The notes under the pieces were generated by a model. The model saw only the letters and a list, made by a program, of their open reading frames with translations. It did not search any database and was not told the origin of the DNA. This document shows, piece after piece, positions 13,051 through 22,665 of a DNA stretch of 64,000 nucleotides. A program made the position numbers and the translations under genes. Origin of the DNA: Exiguobacterium sp. s124 (GTDB taxonomy: Bacteria > Bacillota > Bacilli > Exiguobacteriales > Exiguobacteriaceae); NCBI RefSeq assembly GCF_018617485.1, contig NZ_JACSKH010000001.1:248001-312000 (forward strand). The letters run 5' to 3'. Every line of letters begins with the position of its first letter. Position 1 is the stretch's first letter.

Positions 13051-13812
13051 ATGAACAAACCACTTACACTGATTACCGGAGTCAGTCGCGATCAAGGTAT
13101 AGGGGCTGCCATCGCACGAAAATTGGCCTCTGAAGGGCATGACTTATATTTGACACATTGGAGTCCGTTTGACGCGACCGAAGGCGTCGGGGAAGAGACT
13201 GGATTCATTGAACGGTTGGTTGAAGAATTGACGATAAAAGGCGCTCGTGTCGAGCATGAGGCGTATGATTTAGCCTCGGGTGACGAAGTCGCACTACTCA
13301 ATCGAATCGAAGCCAAACTTGGTGTAGCGAGTAGGCTGATTCATAACGCCACCTATGAGCGACATGTCAACACTGAAAACTTTACGACTGACATCTTGAG
13401 AAAACACTATATGGTGAACAACGAAGGGGCACTCGGCCTCACCTTTGCGTTTATCGAGCGTTATCAACAAGCGGGACATCAAGACGGACGCATCCTGTTT
13501 TTAGTATCGGGTGGAGCCGATGCGAATAACTTAGCGTATATCGCGACAAAAGGGGCACTGATCGCCATCACGCCTGCACTCGCGAACGGAGTAGGGAAGT
13601 ATGGGATTGCGGTGAACGCACTCGACCCAGGACCGACAGACACGGGATGGATCAACGAGGAGCTTCGTCAGCACCTGCTCCCATTGTTCCCATACAATCG
13701 GGTGGGAGCACCTGAAGATACGGCCCGCTTCGTCGCTTTCTTGATGGGAAAAGACGGGGCATGGGTGAACGGACAGCATTTGCATGTGGATGGTGGGTTC
13801 ACAGGGCGCTAA
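13051..13812 (+). CDS. Short-chain dehydrogenase/reductase
   Basis: NAD(P)-dependent oxidoreductase of the SDR family, 253 residues. The N-terminal Rossmann motif is TGVSRDQGIGAAIA (residues 9-22). The catalytic set is recognisable as a serine in LFLVSGGAD and YIATK for the YxxxK pair. The C-terminal VNGQHLHVDGGFTG is typical of 3-oxoacyl-ACP-reductase-like members. Substrate unknown. It has its own ribosome site (GGAGGA) and is bounded by terminators, so it is monocistronic. It interrupts the mbl-flhO synteny. Confidence 0.85.
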   Translation: MNKPLTLITGVSRDQGIGAAIARKLASEGHDLYLTHWSPFDATEGVGEETGFIERLVEELTIKGARVEHEAYDLASGDEVALLNRIEAKLGVASRLIHNATYERHVNTENFTTDILRKHYMVNNEGALGLTFAFIERYQQAGHQDGRILFLVSGGADANNLAYIATKGALIAITPALANGVGKYGIAVNALDPGPTDTGWINEELRQHLLPLFPYNRVGAPEDTARFVAFLMGKDGAWVNGQHLHVDGGFTGR

Positions 13813-13817
13813 TACAC

Positions 13818-13851
13818 AAAAGCATCTCGCTTTTTACGCGAGATGCTTTTT
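13818..13851. terminator. Bidirectional terminator between the SDR gene and the response regulator
   Basis: AAAAGCATCTCGC / GCGAGATGCTTTT stem with T-runs suited to both strands; lies between converging genes. Confidence 0.92.
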
Positions 13852-13852
13852 C

Positions 13853-14632
13853 TTAGTGCCATGTATAGTCTTTATCGACAAGTAATCGATTTTTAAGTTC
13901 GGTCTTAGAAGTCGAAGGTTGTGCCGAATCAAGCCACTCATAGTAGTCACAAGCACACGATTCACCGAGTTCAATCGAGTAGCCGTTATTGATTGTCTTC
14001 ACGGTGATATCGAGTTCATGCTCCGCTAACGTCTTTTTCAAGCGATAAATCGAATTATATACGTTGTGCAGGGCGCGTTGTGGCTCATCGATATCCGGGT
14101 ACAGTGTTTCTGCGAGTACCCATTTATTGATAACCTGTTTGCGATGGTAGACCAAGTAGGCGAATAACTCCTCCGTTTTTTGTGTTGGCCACTTCACCAG
14201 ATTCCCATCCTGTGTTCGTACTGAAAAACGATCGAGAAATTGAATGCGACAAGATCGGTGCGGATTTTTTTGCTGGATGGATTCGTAACGTTGCACAATT
14301 CGTGGAATGACACTATGAATCATCTGCTCCGTGATGGGCTTCAACAAGTAATGGGTCGCATGTAGGTTAAACGCTTCGACGGCATATTGTTGATGAGCGG
14401 TCGTGAAGACGACCTGCGTCCGTTCCGGAAGATAGGTCGCAAGCTCCAGTCCCGTCATTTCAGGCATTTCAATATCCAAGAAGACGAGGTCGACCGGATG
14501 TTCTTGAATAAATGTGAGGGCTTGAGTCGGACTTTGGAACGAACCGACCCATTCGAGAGACGGTTCCTCTTTCACAATCCGCTCCATCATCCCTAAAATA
14601 TGATGTTCATCTTCAATTAAAATCGTACGCAT
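13853..14632 (-). CDS. Response regulator with SARP/BTAD-like output
   Basis: Transcriptional regulator of 259 residues. The receiver domain (1-115) has acidic residues at 8-9, the phospho-acceptor D53 (VFLDIEMPEMTG) and K98 (YLLKPI). The C-terminal part has a winged-helix pattern (DRFSVRTQDGNLVKWPTQKTEELFAYLVYHR) and the line ALHNVYNSIYRLKKTL, like OmpR/SARP activators, not LytTR. It overlaps the 3' end of the paired kinase gene upstream by 20 bases, so both are one operon. Targets unknown. Confidence 0.85.
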   Translation of the reverse strand: MRTILIEDEHHILGMMERIVKEEPSLEWVGSFQSPTQALTFIQEHPVDLVFLDIEMPEMTGLELATYLPERTQVVFTTAHQQYAVEAFNLHATHYLLKPITEQMIHSVIPRIVQRYESIQQKNPHRSCRIQFLDRFSVRTQDGNLVKWPTQKTEELFAYLVYHRKQVINKWVLAETLYPDIDEPQRALHNVYNSIYRLKKTLAEHELDITVKTINNGYSIELGESCACDYYEWLDSAQPSTSKTELKNRLLVDKDYTWH

Positions 14633-16394
14633 TTATGTGATTCGTCCTTTCTTGTTTTGGGAGTCGCAAGTGAACGGTAGTCCCTCGTTTTAATGTAGAG
14701 GTTAAGTCAAACGTTGCACCCTGAAGGTGTTGAATCCGTCTTTTAATATTGCAAATTCCGATACCTGATGATTCATTCGACTCTTTCGATTCAAATCCGC
14801 TCCCAGTATCGCGAACACGGATATCAATCTTCCCGTTTTGTTCTTGAATGGAAATCATAAGTCTCTTTTGTCCGGGGTGCCGATAAAGACCATGACGAAC
14901 TGCGTTTTCAACGAGTGGCTGAATCAGCAGTGATGGAATGGTGCAATCTAAAAGAGAGTCATCGATTTCCTTCACGACCTCGAACGAATCACGGAACCGA
15001 GTCTGTTCGATGGCGAGGTATGAGTCAATCATATCGACCTCTTGTCGAATGGAAATATCGTGATCCGTTCGACCATTTTCGAAAATAAAACGGACGTACG
15101 TACTTAAATGACTAAGCAGACGAGCGGCATCAGGTGGTGACGTATAGCAGAGTGCAATCACGTTCCCGAACGTATTGTAGAGGAAGTGTGGTTTGATTTG
15201 AGCGTTAAAGAACGACATCTCGTGTTGTGAGGCCAGTGCTTCGACTTGTTGCTTTTTCCTTTTATCCGTAGACAAATGGATTGGTAACAGAAGAAACATC
15301 AACAAGAAGTAAATAATCATAAACGTATTGGCGTACAACTGTTGATTGGACGACACGATAAACGTCGACATCATAATCCCAATATACCCGATGATCTGGG
15401 CGAGTGTGAACGTTAGTAATTCAAGCGTATTCATACTTTTGTGTTTTTCAAGAAGCCACCCAATGTTTAAGCCGACCCAGAAAAACGTAATGAACAACAC
15501 AACGATCCATACAAAGTATTCGAACACGTTGTAAACAGAACCAGGCAGAACGATGGCTAAGGCGGTCAGACCATAAAGTGGGTATCTCAAAATCGCTAAG
15601 AACCGATCGAAGGAGACACGTTCTAAACATCTCGCAAATTCAATCAACATGATAATACTCAAGAGGGCCAAACCTAACGTCAACTTGTCACTATCCGAGA
15701 TCCATACCCCGTCCCGAGACATAATGGAGAAGCTCGTTAAGAGGAAGAAGGCTGTCCCGTAACCATACAACCGTTCATTTCGATGGAATAAGTAAACGAT
15801 GGCATAAAACATGGCAATCAGAAGTGAAATGAGCAACATGAAAAATTCATAGCCCGTGTAAGCATTTTGAGCCGTCATGATTTGATGTAACGGTCCGACC
15901 AATATACTTTCTTCGACGGGCAGAGAATTCCCTGCCTCAGATGTATGTTGAATCGTCAATCGGAACTCTCTCGTTTTATCGTTTAGTAACAAAAGTGAAG
16001 GTTGTTCACCTAAACGATTGTTGCCGATTCGTGTAGTGTCAACAGATGATCCATCAATCAAAATCGTAGAGGAGGAGAGCGATGCAGGAATGAGTAATGC
16101 GTACGTCCCTTCTGGAAGTGAGAGATCAATTTCATATGTGGATTCCTTGTAAGGTGTCGTAAATGGGATAGTTCGATAAGAGCGGCGATCGACGTTCGAG
16201 ACAATCCCGGATTCGTAACGCCATGATCCATCGAGGCGGAGAATTTCTTCGTCGATAGAGGAAGAGAGAAGCGAGGCTTCACCTTGTTTCACGGTGACGA
16301 TTGGATTGATTGACTGATGTCGAATCAATAAAGTGAGGCCGATGCCAATCAACATCACAAGGATGAAGATAAACGTCATTCGATTTCGAGTCAT
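14613..16394 (-). CDS. Sensor histidine kinase with 7TMR-DISM-like sensor
   Basis: Membrane kinase of 593 residues from the ATG at 16394. I prefer it over GTG at 16400 because GAAGGGA is then 8 bases upstream. An N-terminal anchor (about 8-25) is followed by an extracellular region to about 165 and seven hydrophobic segments to about 375, the 7TMR-DISM layout. The kinase core is of the LytS/YesM-type: the phospho-acceptor is in QIKPHFLYNTFGN, and the ATPase motifs are IQPLVENAVRHG and DTGSGF. It drives the response regulator whose gene overlaps its 3' end. The ligand is unknown; sugar-like molecules are usual for DISM sensors. Confidence 0.88.
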   Translation of the reverse strand: MTRNRMTFIFILVMLIGIGLTLLIRHQSINPIVTVKQGEASLLSSSIDEEILRLDGSWRYESGIVSNVDRRSYRTIPFTTPYKESTYEIDLSLPEGTYALLIPASLSSSTILIDGSSVDTTRIGNNRLGEQPSLLLLNDKTREFRLTIQHTSEAGNSLPVEESILVGPLHQIMTAQNAYTGYEFFMLLISLLIAMFYAIVYLFHRNERLYGYGTAFFLLTSFSIMSRDGVWISDSDKLTLGLALLSIIMLIEFARCLERVSFDRFLAILRYPLYGLTALAIVLPGSVYNVFEYFVWIVVLFITFFWVGLNIGWLLEKHKSMNTLELLTFTLAQIIGYIGIMMSTFIVSSNQQLYANTFMIIYFLLMFLLLPIHLSTDKRKKQQVEALASQHEMSFFNAQIKPHFLYNTFGNVIALCYTSPPDAARLLSHLSTYVRFIFENGRTDHDISIRQEVDMIDSYLAIEQTRFRDSFEVVKEIDDSLLDCTIPSLLIQPLVENAVRHGLYRHPGQKRLMISIQEQNGKIDIRVRDTGSGFESKESNESSGIGICNIKRRIQHLQGATFDLTSTLKRGTTVHLRLPKQERTNHINAYDFN

Positions 16395-16580
16395 GCGCAC
16401 ATTCCCTTCATTCTTTGTGAGTTTCTTGTGAGGACACTACGTTATTCTTCCTATTAGGTGAATGGATTTTTGCAGTGACTCTCCGTCTCATCATCGTACC
16501 CGAACTTTTTTTGTTTGAACAGAAAAAGTCATTCACCGTACGAAATGAGGCATTCCAGGAGTAAAGGAAGAAGGCATTCC

Positions 16581-18536
16581 ATGAAACGTTGGATTGAACA
16601 ACGAATTAGTCGACAAGTGATGACCATTTTTTATATATTGATCGCCTTAGTGACGCTCACTTCGGTTGGGACTTATTTTTACACACAACAATCGATTCAA
16701 CAGACGACCGTTCAATTGGAACGGATCAGTGAGCAACGCGCACGGGCAACAGATTTATTTGAAACGTGGCAATCGATGCAATACGAGTTGCGAGGCCATG
16801 TATTGCTTGGGGAAAACGCCCTTTTAGAGGAAGTACGAACGGCTCAGGGGAACATCGATGAGCAAACGACCTGGTTCGAAGAACAGGCAAACAATGAAGA
16901 AGAAGCACAGTTCGCAGAAGATGCAAGACTCCTCTTTTCGATTTATACGACACGCGTCATGCCGGCGCTTGAGCAGTATGTGATTGCAAAGCAAGCAGGG
17001 GAAATAGACGAATCCTTCCTGCAAATGCGTACGGTCGGGCAATTCATGCCGAAAAATGAAACGTCGACCCAGACGCGATTTAAACTCAACTCAAGTAGTG
17101 CCGCGGATATGAGTGCAAGTATCGTCGATATGGAGTCGGTCTTTACCGATTATCGGGCGAATCTTGATTTTCAGGAAAGTGAATTACGCAACGCACTCTC
17201 GAAACAGTTAGTGAAAGCACAGTGGATGTGGCTCTTGATCTTACTCGGGGCGCTCTTCTTGTTGTTCGTCGGTCTACAACCGTATATTTTACGGCTGACG
17301 AATCAGTTGCAGACGCTCATGGTCAACAGTGAGCGACTCGCGACGAATCCAAGTGCGACCCTTATTCCAATCAAACCGCTTCAAAATGAGGTTGGACAAT
17401 TATCTAAGTCGTTCAATGAGATGGCAACCTCGCTACGCACTCAACAAGACCAAGTCGACCTAGAGCGTGAAAAGACGGCTCGGATTCTGCACACGATGCG
17501 TGACTCGATTGTGTATACGGAACTCAAGACGAATGAACGGTTTGCGAATAGCGCGCTCTTTGATTTGTATGAACATCCGATTCCATCAACGGAGCGGGGC
17601 AGCCTCTATCCGATTGCGATGTACTACCCGATGTTCATGAATCAGATCGATGACAAAGAAGGGCTGAACCAATTCACAAGACGGGCCAAAGAAGAAGGCA
17701 TGTTCGATGAGACGTTCACGTACACGATGCAAGAAGGTCAGAAGACGATTCGAATGTATGCCGAACCGATTGATTTGCAGAATGAACGAGTCGGAGTCAT
17801 CTTCGTATCACGAGATATTACCCAGGAAACAGAGATCAATCAAATGAAGACCGAGCTGGTCGCTACCGTATCCCATGAGTTGCGAACGCCACTCACGTCG
17901 ATTCTCGGATTTTCAGAGCTCCTGAAGAGTCGTCAGCTAGATGAGACGAAACGAGAGCGTTACTTGGAAATGATTGCGAGTGAAACGAAACGTCTCGAAC
18001 GTCTCGTAAGCGATCTGTTAGACGTTCAAAAAATGGAGGCGGGCATGGGGACGCCTGAGTTTAAAGTTGAGAGTTTATACGACTTACTATCTGACTTACT
18101 CGAGATTCATGCAGGGTCAACCGAACAGCATCTCTTCCACTTTGACTGTGATGAAACGCTCTTTGTCGCAGGGGATCCGGCACAGCTACGGCAAGTGTTC
18201 TCCAACATCTTGAACAATGCCATCAAATATTCTCCGGACGGCGGAAATGTGACGGTCGATGTGACGTGTGAAGAGGACACGATTCAAATCGCGATTACCG
18301 ATGAAGGTCTTGGGCTTTCTGAAGAAGACATGACTCGAATCTTCGATAAATTTTATCGGTCCGCATCGGAAGCGAGTAAGCGAATCGGTGGAACCGGCTT
18401 AGGGCTGGCCATCTGTAAAGAAATCGTCCAATTGCATGGTGGTACGATTGGTGTGCGCTCTCAACTTGGAGAAGGAACGACGATGATTGTCGAGTTACCG
18501 ATGGTCGATCATGTTAACGAAGAAAGTTCATCCTAA
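16581..18536 (+). CDS. Membrane sensor histidine kinase (HAMP-PAS-HisKA)
   Basis: Kinase of 651 residues. I use the ATG at 16581, which has AAAGGAAG upstream; an in-frame ATG at 16515 has none. Two membrane spans (about 13-34 and 214-236) flank an extracellular, helix-rich region resembling a CHASE3 or four-helix sensor. A HAMP domain follows, then a PAS-like part, the H-box VSHELRTPL (histidine near residue 431), and N, G1 and G2 boxes (NILNNAIKYSPD, DEGLGLS, GTGLGLAI). No response regulator lies in the same operon. It is transcribed away from the DISM kinase and may share its partner. Confidence 0.87.
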   Translation: MKRWIEQRISRQVMTIFYILIALVTLTSVGTYFYTQQSIQQTTVQLERISEQRARATDLFETWQSMQYELRGHVLLGENALLEEVRTAQGNIDEQTTWFEEQANNEEEAQFAEDARLLFSIYTTRVMPALEQYVIAKQAGEIDESFLQMRTVGQFMPKNETSTQTRFKLNSSSAADMSASIVDMESVFTDYRANLDFQESELRNALSKQLVKAQWMWLLILLGALFLLFVGLQPYILRLTNQLQTLMVNSERLATNPSATLIPIKPLQNEVGQLSKSFNEMATSLRTQQDQVDLEREKTARILHTMRDSIVYTELKTNERFANSALFDLYEHPIPSTERGSLYPIAMYYPMFMNQIDDKEGLNQFTRRAKEEGMFDETFTYTMQEGQKTIRMYAEPIDLQNERVGVIFVSRDITQETEINQMKTELVATVSHELRTPLTSILGFSELLKSRQLDETKRERYLEMIASETKRLERLVSDLLDVQKMEAGMGTPEFKVESLYDLLSDLLEIHAGSTEQHLFHFDCDETLFVAGDPAQLRQVFSNILNNAIKYSPDGGNVTVDVTCEEDTIQIAITDEGLGLSEEDMTRIFDKFYRSASEASKRIGGTGLGLAICKEIVQLHGGTIGVRSQLGEGTTMIVELPMVDHVNEESSS

Positions 18537-18557
18537 ATCGTAGGATGAACTTTTTTT
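18522..18557 (+). terminator. Terminator after the histidine kinase
   Basis: AAAGTTCATCCTA / TAGGATGAACTTT stem overlapping the stop codon, then a T-run. Confidence 0.93.
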
Positions 18558-18634
18558 GAAAAAACGGTGAATGCAACGCTCGTTTGGTACGATATATAGA
18601 GTGAATCATGTTATAGGATGAAAGGAAGACGACT

Positions 18635-19408
18635 ATGCTACGCGGATTATATACAGCGGCAGGCGCAATGAATGCCCTTCAGCGCCAACAAGAAATTTTA
18701 AGCAATAATCTCGGTAACGTCAGAACACCTGGCTTCAAGGCGTCTGATGGCGTCGTCCGATCGTTTCCGGAGATGTTGCTCGCACAGGTCAGCAATTCCG
18801 ATAATGGGAAGTCGCGCGTGAACGGCGAAGTGGGTACCCTTTCAATGGGCGTCTATCTTCAAGAGACGATGCCACGTTTTTCAGCGGGGAGTATCACAGA
18901 ATCGGGAAGTCCAACAGATCTTTATTTGAAGGCTCCTACTGATTTTACGGGTGCGCCGATGTTCGCGGTCGAACAGGCAGGCGAGACGTTGTATTCGACG
19001 AACGGACGTTTCTCGATCGATGAGGCGTTATTCCTTCGTTCGGCAGACGGTGGCTATGTTCTCTCAGATGAAGGAGAGCGCATCCAGCTCCCATCGAGCG
19101 AGTTTCAGGTAGGCAAAGATGGTGTCATCACGTCACTCGGTCAAAACGTGGCGACACTCGGTGCCTATCAAATCGATGATTTGACGACGCTCGAGCAAGT
19201 GGGGAACGATTGGCGCGTGACAGGTGACGCACCTGCACCGGCACAAGTAGATGTGTTACAGGGCTTCATCGAAGAAGCGAACGTCAACCTCGATCAGACG
19301 ATGGCCGATCTCATGATGACGTATCGTCAATTCGAAGCGAACCAAAAAGTCGTCCAAGCGTATGATAAAAGTGCCGAGCGAGCTATCGAAATCGCTCGCG
19401 TTCGTTAA
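18635..19408 (+). CDS. flhO: Flagellar hook-basal body protein (FlhO type)
   Basis: Flagellar rod protein of the FlgE/F/G family, 257 residues. The conserved N-terminus LRGLYTAAGAMNALQRQQEILSNNLGNV and the C-terminal helix ending MMTYRQFEANQKVVQAYDKS form the coiled coil of axial proteins. It is paired with flhP 11 bases downstream. The other flagellar genes are not in this window. Position downstream of mbl is as in B. subtilis, with an insertion between. Confidence 0.92.
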   Translation: MLRGLYTAAGAMNALQRQQEILSNNLGNVRTPGFKASDGVVRSFPEMLLAQVSNSDNGKSRVNGEVGTLSMGVYLQETMPRFSAGSITESGSPTDLYLKAPTDFTGAPMFAVEQAGETLYSTNGRFSIDEALFLRSADGGYVLSDEGERIQLPSSEFQVGKDGVITSLGQNVATLGAYQIDDLTTLEQVGNDWRVTGDAPAPAQVDVLQGFIEEANVNLDQTMADLMMTYRQFEANQKVVQAYDKSAERAIEIARVR

Positions 19409-19419
19409 GGAGGAACACC

Positions 19420-20202
19420 ATGCAGTCCATTTATAACTCGATCAACTCCCTGTCCCAACTTCAACGTCAGTTAGATGTGACAGGTCATAACATCGCGAAC
19501 GTCGATACGGTCGGCTTCAAACGTCAGCAAGGACACTTCGCATCATTGTTATCGCAAGCGTATGACAACCAGCCGCGTCCTGAATTTGAAGTCGGGAGGG
19601 ACACACCGAACGGAATTCGCATCGGGGTCGGTGGCCACGTCGCTGATATCACGCAACAATTCAATATCGGACAAGTACGCATGACAGATCGCGGTCTTGA
19701 CGTCTTCTTGAAGGCGAGCCGTCAGTTCTTCGTCGTGGACACGCCGAACGGTGTCGGGGTGACACGTAGCGGGAACATGCAACTGTCTGTCGGTGATGAG
19801 ACGACACTCGTCGATGTGAACGGAAACCCACTTCTCGGCGATGATGGCAATGCAATCACGATGCCGAATGAGGCGACGAAGCATCGCATTCGTCAGGACG
19901 GTGTGGTCGTGGCGAGCGTGAACGGTGTTGAACAGGAATTTGGACGACTCGATATCGTGGAAGTCCGAAACACGTCTGAACTGCGTCCGCTCGGCGATAA
20001 CGTCTTCGCAGCCGATCTCGAGACCGAAGTCGATCGTCCGCTCGGTAACTTATTGATGGAAGGGACGCTCGAGTCCTCAAACGTCGATTTGACGAAAGAA
20101 ATGACGGATATGACCATTACGCAGCGTGCGTATCAAATGAACTCTCGTGCCCTTTCGATGAGTGATCAAATGATGGGGCTTGTCACAGCACTACGACCTT
20201 AA
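19420..20202 (+). CDS. flhP: Flagellar hook-basal body protein (FlhP type)
   Basis: Second rod protein of 260 residues in the FlgG family. N-terminus SLSQLQRQLDVTGHNIANVDTVGFKRQQ and C-terminus LESSNVDLTKEMTDMTITQRAYQMNSRALSM are diagnostic. AAGGAGGAACACC gives the ribosome site. The two-gene unit ends at a terminator right after the stop codon. Confidence 0.93.
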   Translation: MQSIYNSINSLSQLQRQLDVTGHNIANVDTVGFKRQQGHFASLLSQAYDNQPRPEFEVGRDTPNGIRIGVGGHVADITQQFNIGQVRMTDRGLDVFLKASRQFFVVDTPNGVGVTRSGNMQLSVGDETTLVDVNGNPLLGDDGNAITMPNEATKHRIRQDGVVVASVNGVEQEFGRLDIVEVRNTSELRPLGDNVFAADLETEVDRPLGNLLMEGTLESSNVDLTKEMTDMTITQRAYQMNSRALSMSDQMMGLVTALRP

Positions 20203-20208
20203 GGCTTT

Positions 20209-20237
20209 ACCGCTTCTCCGTGGGAGAGGCGGTTTTT
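20209..20237 (+). terminator. Terminator of flhO-flhP
   Basis: ACCGCTTCTCC / GGAGAGGCGGT stem with one mismatch, then five T. Confidence 0.9.
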
Positions 20238-20262
20238 GCTATAGAAAAAGGAGGACAGACAG

Positions 20263-21360
20263 ATGCGAATCGTCGTCGCCATGGATTCATTCAAAGGCTC
20301 GCTATCTAGCATGGAGGCGAATCAAGCCGTACATCGTGCGTTAGAGGGACACGACGTGATCACTATCTCAATTTCGGACGGAGGGGAAGGGTTTCTCGAT
20401 GCGTGGCTTGCGACACACGTGGATGCGGCGGTGGTAGAAGAATCTGTTCAGTGTCTGGATGGGACAAAGCGTATCGCTCGGTTTGGGTTCGAGCCGTCGA
20501 CGAAACATGCAGTCATTGAAGTAGCAGAAACGACTGGATTGACCCTCCTCACGCACGTCGATCCGTGGCGCTATAGTTCGATTGGGGTCGGAGAACAGAT
20601 CATCCAAGCGCTAGATTATGGTGCGACTTGTATCACCGTCGGACTTGGCGGGAGCGGGACAATCGATGGTGGGAAAGGGATGCTTGAAGCGCTAGGCGCT
20701 CGTTTCCTAAATGTGAACGGTACTGTATTACCGTCAATTCCACATCAGCTTGCGGACGTCGTATCCATCGATTGGTCTGGGCTCGATCGGAGAGTGCGCG
20801 ACGTTGAATGGAGGATGGCCTCTGATGTCCATAACCCGTTGACGGGAGAACGAGGGGCCGCGCATGTGTTCGGCCCTCAAAAAGGGTTGGCGACGGATGA
20901 CGTGGTGCGTTATGATCAGCTCCTCGACGTTTACGCAAGCTGTTTTGATCAGGACATGAGGACATTTGACGGAGCCGGAGCGGCAGGCGGCATCGGATTT
21001 GCACTCTTGCAGCTTGGGACGAGCTATGTGAGTGGCATCGAAGAAGTCGTCCGTTGGTCAAGGTTCGAAGAGCACGTGAAGGGAGCAGATTGGCTCATCA
21101 CGGGAGAGGGGAAGTTTGATGCACAAAGTTTAGAGGGGAAGGCACCTTATGGATTGGCGCGTCTTGCCCACACATACGGTGTACCGACGCTCGTGTTCGC
21201 CGGACAATCTGACTTGACCGCTCATGTGGAGTCTGGGATTGTCGCCGTCTTTCCGATCGTGTCACGCATCATGACACTAGAAGAAGCGATTTGGGAAGCC
21301 GCCCCGTTACTGACAAATGCGGTCCAACGGGTTCGCCATGTTATCGAAGAAGCGCTTTGA
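20263..21360 (+). CDS. glxK: Glycerate kinase
   Basis: Phosphorylates D-glycerate with ATP, feeding it to glycolysis. The 365-residue protein has the family N-terminus MRIVVAMDSFKGSLSSMEAN, the segment GLGGSGTIDGGKGMLEALGARF, FGPQKG, and the C-terminal GEGKFDAQSLEGKAP. Length is close to that of GarK/GlxK-type enzymes. Single gene with its own terminator; no glyoxylate or glycolate genes are nearby, so the physiological source of glycerate is not evident. Confidence 0.93.
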   Translation: MRIVVAMDSFKGSLSSMEANQAVHRALEGHDVITISISDGGEGFLDAWLATHVDAAVVEESVQCLDGTKRIARFGFEPSTKHAVIEVAETTGLTLLTHVDPWRYSSIGVGEQIIQALDYGATCITVGLGGSGTIDGGKGMLEALGARFLNVNGTVLPSIPHQLADVVSIDWSGLDRRVRDVEWRMASDVHNPLTGERGAAHVFGPQKGLATDDVVRYDQLLDVYASCFDQDMRTFDGAGAAGGIGFALLQLGTSYVSGIEEVVRWSRFEEHVKGADWLITGEGKFDAQSLEGKAPYGLARLAHTYGVPTLVFAGQSDLTAHVESGIVAVFPIVSRIMTLEEAIWEAAPLLTNAVQRVRHVIEEAL

Positions 21361-21381
21361 CGATCGTCAAAGCGCTTTTTG
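21350..21381. terminator. Terminator between glxK and mscL
   Basis: A 28-bp perfect palindrome (AAGCGCTTTGACGA and its complement) that includes the glxK stop codon, then five T on the plus strand. Lies between converging genes. Confidence 0.88.
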
Positions 21382-21385
21382 CTTG

Positions 21386-21763
21386 TTACGGACGTTCTTT
21401 TAATAAGTCACGAATCTCGGTCAACAACTGCTCTTCTTTCGTAGGAGTCGGCGCGGCGGCCTCTTCGACTTCCTTCTCACGTTGTAGACGGTTGATGATT
21501 TTTACAATAAGGAAGAGTGCGAAAGCGATCAAGATGAAGGATACAATCTGTTGAATGAAGTTCCCGTATAAGACGTCCACTCCAAGCACGCTCGCTTTTA
21601 AGTTAGAAAAATCGATTCCTCCGATCATAATTCCGAGAAGCGGCATAAAAATATCGTTGACGAGCGAGTTCACGATGGCCGTGAACGCCGCACCGAGTAC
21701 GACAGCGATTGCGAGATCGATGACGTTCCCGCGCATCGCGAACTTTTTAAATTCCTTTAACAT
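21386..21763 (-). CDS. mscL: Large-conductance mechanosensitive channel
   Basis: Homopentameric membrane channel that opens under hypo-osmotic shock. From the ATG at 21763, preceded by AGGAGG, it has 125 residues. The N-terminal [27 protein letters not shown] is the gating helix; a second span lies near 70-95, and a charged C-terminal helix ends the protein. The reading frame stays open further upstream but lacks a better start. In B. subtilis mscL and fabZ are also close together. Confidence 0.97.
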   Translation of the reverse strand: MLKEFKKFAMRGNVIDLAIAVVLGAAFTAIVNSLVNDIFMPLLGIMIGGIDFSNLKASVLGVDVLYGNFIQQIVSFILIAFALFLIVKIINRLQREKEVEEAAAPTPTKEEQLLTEIRDLLKERP

Positions 21764-21957
21764 AAATGAACCTCCTGACGTTGAATAGCATAAGCGTAGC
21801 ATATTTTGGAGGAAGACAGAAAATCGTTCAGCTTCTGTCAGGGAAGGATGCTTGTTCGACATTTGTGCATAGGGTACACTAAAAAGGTAGCAATTTACGC
21901 ATTTTAATACCAGGTACTAATATGATATAATCATTTTAGCTGAAAGGATGGTTGAAC

Positions 21958-22218
21958 GTGGCGAACGATGAACAAACGAGTTCGGAAGAACAAAAGGGTT
22001 CACCAGAACAAGAGACGGAGCAGAAAAAGCGATCACGATTATCGAATCATCGTCGATTCCCGATTTTACTGCGTGTACTTGTCGTTTTAGTGTTGGCGAT
22101 CGCGATGCTCGCCCTCGGAGCGATCATTGGATATAGCGTCATTGGCGGAGGAGAATGGAAAGATGTGTTTGACATCGAGACGTGGCGCCATATCACCGAT
22201 TTTTGGCTAACCTCTTAA
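21958..22218 (+). CDS. EpuA-like membrane protein (DNA-directed RNA polymerase subunit beta family)
   Basis: Small protein of 86 residues with a charged, polar N-terminal half and one membrane span at about 38-62 ([29 protein letters not shown]). It fits the EpuA family (Pfam 11772), often named RNA polymerase subunit beta for historical reasons without proof of that role. I prefer the GTG at 21958, which is 7 bases from GAAAGGATG; a TTG at 21952 is too close. It is 13 bases upstream of fabZ, the usual partner in Bacillales. Confidence 0.75.
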   Translation: MANDEQTSSEEQKGSPEQETEQKKRSRLSNHRRFPILLRVLVVLVLAIAMLALGAIIGYSVIGGGEWKDVFDIETWRHITDFWLTS

Positions 22219-22231
22219 AGGCGGTGGATGG

Positions 22232-22654
22232 ATGTATACAATTGAACAAATTAAAGAAGTAATCCCACACAGATACCCGTTTCTGTTAATTGATCGAATT
22301 CTCGAAGTCGAGGAAAAGAAGCGTGCTGTCGGATTAAAAAATGTCACGGCGAACGAAGAGTTCTTTAACGGGCATTTCCCAGACTATAACGTCATGCCAG
22401 GCGTCTTAATTGTCGAGGCACTCGCACAAGTCGGTGCTTTCGCGATGTTGAAAGACGAATCGAATCGAGGCAAGCTCGCCTTTTTCGCAGGGATTGACAA
22501 CTGTCGTTTCAAACGACAAGTCGTCCCGGGTGATCAGCTTCGCCTTGAGGTAGAAATCATGAAAATTCGTGGGCCAATCGGTAAAGGACGTGCCGTGGCC
22601 ACGGTCGATGGAGAAGTTGCTTGTGAAGCAGAACTCACTTTCGCCTTGAAGTAA
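22232..22654 (+). CDS. fabZ: 3-hydroxyacyl-ACP dehydratase FabZ
   Basis: Dehydrates beta-hydroxyacyl-ACP in each round of type II fatty-acid elongation. Hot-dog fold of 140 residues with the catalytic His48 ([12 protein letters not shown]) and Glu62 (IVEALAQ), plus the early [21 protein letters not shown] lies upstream. It is probably co-transcribed with the small EpuA-like gene before it and the lipoprotein after it. Confidence 0.97.
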   Translation: MYTIEQIKEVIPHRYPFLLIDRILEVEEKKRAVGLKNVTANEEFFNGHFPDYNVMPGVLIVEALAQVGAFAMLKDESNRGKLAFFAGIDNCRFKRQVVPGDQLRLEVEIMKIRGPIGKGRAVATVDGEVACEAELTFALK

Positions 22655-22665
22655 GGAGAAATGGG

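Noticed and set aside
18569-18595. SigD promoter before flhO
   Set aside because: TACGATAT resembles the -10 but there is no TAAA at the right distance.
21350-21377. 28-bp perfect palindrome as an operator
   Set aside because: It overlaps the glxK stop codon and is followed by T-runs; it is a terminator between converging genes.
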